7,151 bases of DNA from Rhodobacterales bacterium UBA3077 (GTDB lineage: Bacteria > Pseudomonadota > Alphaproteobacteria > Rhodobacterales > Rhodobacteraceae), in contig DFBP01000178.1 in the NCBI GenBank assembly GCA_002366685.1, positions 1 to 7,151 of the forward strand, read 5' to 3'. The position numbers and the translations under genes are program-made. Shown here piece after piece: positions 5,090 to 7,151 of the stretch. Numbering within the stretch: position 1 is the stretch's first letter; each line of letters starts with the position of its first letter. The notes beneath the pieces are model-generated. The model did not search any database. It was not told the DNA's origin and saw nothing but the letters and a program-made list of their open reading frames with translations.

Positions 5090-5299
5090 TCATGCGGCAT
5101 TTCCCGTATCTACGCGCTGGGCTTCCATCCATGCCAGAACGTCGGAACCTCTGTATAGAATTTTGCGGCCAGCCTTGATCCAGCTCGGGCCGGATTTCTC
5201 GCAACGCCACCGCGCCAGCGTAGGAACCGCCCCGATAATGCGCATAGCATCATCGTGTGGCGTGTAGAGTGTTTCGGGATTGATATTTAGATTTCTCAT
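5090..5299 (-). CDS. AlpA/Xis-like helix-turn-helix DNA-binding protein
   Basis: The 69-residue product is a compact single-domain winged helix-turn-helix of the HTH_17/MerR-like excisionase class. After a short leader comes the recognition helix region (DDAMRIIGAVPTLARWRC, about residues 16-33). The family's wing follows: 'GPSWIKAGRKILYRGSDVLAWMEAQR' in two strands and a helix, in which the GR-(K/R)-hydrophobic-x-Y pattern is diagnostic. Such proteins on islands act as AlpA-type activators of the integrase or as recombination directionality factors. The start at 5299 keeps the whole fold and has AGGG nine bases upstream. The gene stands alone, flanked by a terminator and a region of direct and inverted repeats that it may itself bind. 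Confidence 0.85.
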   Translation of the reverse strand: MRNLNINPETLYTPHDDAMRIIGAVPTLARWRCEKSGPSWIKAGRKILYRGSDVLAWMEAQRVDTGNAA

Positions 5300-5302
5300 G
5301 GT

Positions 5303-5340
5303 GTGTCACCCTGTTTTAATTTTGGAAGGTGACACCCAAT
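5303..5340. promoter_or_regulatory. Repeated GTGWCACC motif upstream of the helix-turn-helix gene (candidate autoregulatory operator)
   Basis: GTGTCACC (5303-5310) and GGTGACAC (5329-5336) form perfect 8-bp inverted arms. The same sites also read as direct repeats GTGTCACCC/GTGACACCC (5303 and 5329, one mismatch, 26 bp apart). They lie just before the start codon, a usual place for repressor or Xis-type operators. The distal site extends to GACACCCAAT; a similar sequence is found next to the integrase start. Confidence 0.5.
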
Positions 5341-5360
5341 ATTCACAAGTATTTAACAAT

Positions 5361-5396
5361 AGCACCATGTTATACTTTAGCACCATGTTATACTTT
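5361..5396. repeat. Perfect 18-bp tandem duplication
   Basis: AGCACCATGTTATACTTT occurs twice without a gap (5361-5378, 5379-5396) in the control region between the 122-aa gene and the helix-turn-helix gene. Each copy contains TATACT on the plus strand. It is too short to code for anything and may be a duplicated protein-binding site or a recent slippage event. Confidence 0.9.
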
Positions 5397-5397
5397 A

Positions 5398-5416
5398 TTT
5401 TCCCTATTTGGGAAAA
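5398..5416. terminator. Short hairpin after the 122-aa gene (possible terminator)
   Basis: TTTTCCC-TATTT-GGGAAAA begins two bases after the stop codon of the 122-aa gene (TAG, 5418-5420). The stem is only 7 bp with three G-C pairs, and the downstream strand is A/U-rich rather than a pure U-run. It is therefore a weak or bidirectional terminator at best. Confidence 0.4.
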
Positions 5417-5417
5417 A

Positions 5418-5786
5418 CTATCGGAAGTAACTGTCAAAACGCCCAAGCTGCCATAGTTTCCTAATATATTTCCGTAAGCTTTCTTCTGAAAGCCCAGCTA
5501 GAGCATCATACATATCTTTGTCGCATTGGTATTCTTCATGTGAAATTTCGTCTCGAGAGAATTTTAACCACAGTATTTTATTAATTTGGTCGGTATTGGA
5601 CACGAAGCTACTTACAATTTTTGAAGCCCGACTATCGTTTCTTACAAGAGCGGGTTCCACGCGGTAGACTTTTTCGCTCAATAGCTTTAATAACGCAGCT
5701 TCTATTCTCTCGAATTTATATTGTTTGGATTCAATTTTTTCGCTTTGCTCTGCTAATGGTTTCCTTTCCATTTCACACATACTCAT
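5418..5786 (-). CDS. Hypothetical 122-aa protein coupled to the integrase
   Basis: I recognise no family. The protein is highly charged and predicted mostly helical: ERIEAALLKLLSEK near residues 27-40, a KIVSSFVSN...INKILWLKFSRDE middle, and a final SEESLRKYIRKLWQLGRFDSYF helix. There is no signal peptide, membrane segment or Cys cluster. The start overlaps the integrase stop as ATGA (5783-5786), with TGAGG eight bases upstream, so it is co-translated with the integrase. Base composition is clearly more A/T-rich than the integrase or the replication genes, suggesting separate acquisition. Its position beside the integrase fits either a recombination accessory protein or a cargo gene; nothing in the sequence decides. 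Confidence 0.75.
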   Translation of the reverse strand: MSMCEMERKPLAEQSEKIESKQYKFERIEAALLKLLSEKVYRVEPALVRNDSRASKIVSSFVSNTDQINKILWLKFSRDEISHEEYQCDKDMYDALAGLSEESLRKYIRKLWQLGRFDSYFR

Positions 5787-6954
5787 ACTGATAACCTCAC
5801 TACTTTACCGTCCACCTTTGCCACAAACCCCGCCCAGCGCTGCATGAGCCCCACTCGGCGCTCTAACAGGTCAGAACGGGCGTAAGCCTGCTCTACGGCA
5901 TTGCCGACGCTATGAGCCAAACAAGCCTCCGCCACTTCGCGGTGGGCGTTGGTCACGTCGCTCGCCCAATCTCTGAATGTGGAGCGGAAACCGTGAACCG
6001 TAGCGTCTTTGATTTCCATGCGCCTTAGAAGCATTTCCATCGCCATGTTGGATAATGGCCTATGTCGTTTCTGCCCTTCAAAGATATATTTGCTTTCCAT
6101 CGCCCGAAGCGGTTCAAGTATCGACAAGGCTTCGTCAGTCAAAGGAACGCGGTGTTCCTTGTTGGCTTTCATGCGGCTTGCTGGAATTGTCCAAAGGTCG
6201 CCCTCAATCTCATCCCAAGTCGCGCCCAGAACCTCGCCGGTTCGCGCTCCGGTCAGAATAAGAAACCGCAAGGCCTGCGCCGCCATAGCATCGCGGGATT
6301 TGAGAAGTTGGTAAAACTCCGGCAGATCGCGCCAAGCCATTGCCGCATGGTGCTTTTGCGATTTTGCCACCTTCGGCAAAATATCAGCATCCTTGATTGT
6401 AAGAACGGGATTTTCACCTGCGCGAAAACCCTTGGCCTTTGCCACGTCCAGAACCGCCTTTAGGCGCTGGCTTACCCGCTTTGCTGTCTCCGGCTTAGCG
6501 GTCCAGATAGGCGTAAGCACCGCAAGTATGTCTGGGCTGGCAATAGCGTCCACTTCCATTTTACCGATGAACGGAAACGCGTAGTCCCGCAAAGTGTTAA
6601 TCCACTGTTGCGCGTGTTTTGGGTTTTTCCATGTGGGTAGGCGCTGGGCATGAACCTCAAGCGCCAATGTCTCGAATGTGGGGATTGCCTTGCGGTTAGT
6701 TGCAAAGGGATCGCCGCCATTGCGGGCCACCTTGCGGATCTGCTGCGCCTTTTCTCTCGCGTCCTGCAAAGGGGTGTAGGATAGCCCCCAAGACCAATAT
6801 CGCGCCGCCTACCTTTGGCGACGGTTCGCAACACCCAACTTTTTGCGCCCTTTGGCGATATGTTCAAGTAGAGTCCCGAACCGTCGGCATAGCGTCCCGG
6901 CTTCGATTCCAGTTCAATCTGCCGCTTTGTTAGCTTGCCGACAATATGCGCCAT
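5783..6954 (-). pseudogene. P4-type tyrosine integrase, frameshifted between arm-binding and catalytic domains
   Basis: This enzyme cuts and rejoins the element at the tRNA gene. The N-terminal part (6954 down to about 6770) is the arm-type DNA-binding domain: KLTKRQIELESKPGRYADGS, then GLYLNISPKGAKSWV and IGLGGYPTP. The rest (about 6769-5783, 328 codons) holds the core-binding and catalytic domains. All catalytic residues are present in that part: R176 in TGARTGE, H259 and R262 in HGFRSTFRDWAS, H286 in CLAH, and Y296 in AYARSD. The two parts are in different frames; adding one base in the CCCCTTT run restores the family's GYPTxxLxxAREKA continuity and a total near 390 residues. I take ATG 6954 (MAHIVGKLTK) as the start. 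An internal TTG at 6769 could start only the catalytic part. It may be a sequencing error or a true mutation. Confidence 0.9.
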
Positions 6955-6961
6955 AATGGAA

Positions 6962-7117
6962 ACACCCAATGTTATTTCCCACACTATTTACCACATAGCG
7001 ATTGATATCAAGAAGTATTGTTAGAAACGATCCAATACGAAAAAAGGCCTTAAGTCCAATAAAATAAGCACTTATTGCTACCTTCTGGCATCTACGGATG
7101 TTGGGAAATATGGGTGT
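6962..7117. promoter_or_regulatory. Integrase upstream/att region with inverted paired boxes
   Basis: Between the integrase start and the tRNA end there is a pair of related boxes in opposite orientation. TGGGAAAT plus TGGGTGT occurs on the minus strand at 6981-6962, and TGGGAAAT plus TGGGTGT on the plus strand at 7102-7117. The spacing inside the pairs is 5 and 1 bases. A palindrome TTGATATCAA (7002-7011) and an AATAAG-CA-CTTATT inverted repeat (7063-7076) lie between them. The layout suits integrase arm-type or Xis sites and an autoregulated promoter; no confident -35/-10 pair was found. Confidence 0.45.
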
Positions 7118-7118
7118 C

Positions 7119-7151
7119 TGGCGGAGAGACAGGGATTCGAACCCTGGGAAC
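7119..7151 (-). tRNA. tRNA-Ser, 3' end only (cut by window edge)
   Basis: Read on the minus strand the sequence gives the end of a variable arm (GTTCC), a T-arm with five-pair stem CAGGG/CCCTG around TTCGAAT, the acceptor 3' strand TCTCTCC, discriminator G and an encoded CCA. G at the discriminator with a TCTCTCC acceptor strand (5' partner GGAGAGA) is typical of bacterial tRNA-Ser. The anticodon is outside the window, so the isoacceptor is not known. The gene is the probable attachment site, since the integrase start lies 165 bases downstream of it. Confidence 0.85.

Larger units (their letters stand above)
1373..7118 (-). mobile_element. Integrated P4-like/satellite-like element at tRNA-Ser (left end undefined)
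   Basis: All genes from the integrase to the 104-aa gene lie on one strand and belong to integration, regulation or replication. The right boundary is the tRNA 3' end. The extent given runs from the last clearly element-type gene to the base next to the encoded CCA. No exact second copy of the tRNA 3' end is present in the window, so the true left end may be further left, or it may be degraded. No capsid, terminase, relaxase or conjugation gene is seen in this part. Confidence 0.6.

Noticed and set aside
4012..5310. Identical 12-mer TGGTGTGTCACC at 4012-4023 (in the primase) and 5299-5310 (HTH leader).
   Set aside because: The primase copy encodes the conserved Toprim DGDTPG motif, and one 12-base match by chance is expected in a window this size.
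5371..5394. Two TATACT hexamers on the plus strand as promoter -10 elements.
   Set aside because: No acceptable -35 at 16-18 bases upstream and no gene to drive rightward; treated as part of the tandem duplication.
6472..6762. Continuation of the integrase N-terminal frame past the frameshift, and plus-strand frames 6009-6463 and 6700-6933.
   Set aside because: The continuation loses integrase similarity after GGYPTP; the plus-strand frames are shadows of the catalytic domain and arm-binding domain.
6763..6775. Programmed -1 ribosomal frameshifting in the integrase.
   Set aside because: The zero-frame codons CCC CTT TGC do not form an X-XXY-YYZ slippery heptamer that allows good re-pairing, so error or mutation is the simpler reading.
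7063..7079. AATAAG-CA-CTTATT as a terminator for the tRNA-Ser gene.
   Set aside because: Two-base loop and weak A/T stem; the alternative fold (AGCA/TGCT) has only four pairs. Left within the att-region note only.

Overview
The window looks like alphaproteobacterial DNA, most likely Rhodobacterales (Roseobacter-type). This is inferred from protein style, moderate GC, the serine-tRNA 3' end at the right edge and a gene set familiar from Rhodobacteraceae accessory regions. No housekeeping marker is present to prove it.

The right-hand 5.8 kb (about 1373-7151) is one end, and perhaps nearly all, of a small integrated element. At the right edge lies the 3' end of a tRNA-Ser gene (minus strand). 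Next comes a P4-type tyrosine integrase whose N-terminal arm-binding domain is out of frame with its intact catalytic domain. A 122-aa unknown protein is coupled to it by an ATGA overlap. After a repeat-rich control region follows a 69-aa AlpA/Xis-like helix-turn-helix protein and a terminator. Then comes a tightly packed leftward operon: a 50-aa small ORF, a zinc-finger/Toprim primase-like protein, a DUF3987 P-loop ATPase, an 80-aa protein, a DUF5681 protein and a 104-aa protein. Starts and stops overlap (TAATG, ATGA, 11 bp, ATGA) or are joined by strong ribosome binding sites. The content is integration, excision control and DNA replication. No capsid, terminase, relaxase, resistance or toxin gene is recognisable. 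It resembles a P4-like or satellite-like replicating island.

The most striking signal is inside the 80-aa gene just downstream of the DUF3987 gene: three 9-bp-spaced GCTACA units facing three 9-bp-spaced TGTAGC units (2258-2328). This is an iteron-like inverted array that could be the element's replication origin or copy-control site while still being read as protein.

The left 1.37 kb is a different kind of DNA. A methionine-rich secreted protein gene (645-1202) has a good ribosome binding site and a palindrome in its leader. Beyond it lie two gene remnants: a plus-strand C-terminal fragment resembling a PaiB-type FMN-binding protein, and a minus-strand zinc-ribbon fragment cut by an IS3-family insertion sequence. 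The first 40-44 codons of that IS's OrfA run off the left edge. The element's far attachment site is not visible as an exact copy, so its left boundary is undecided.
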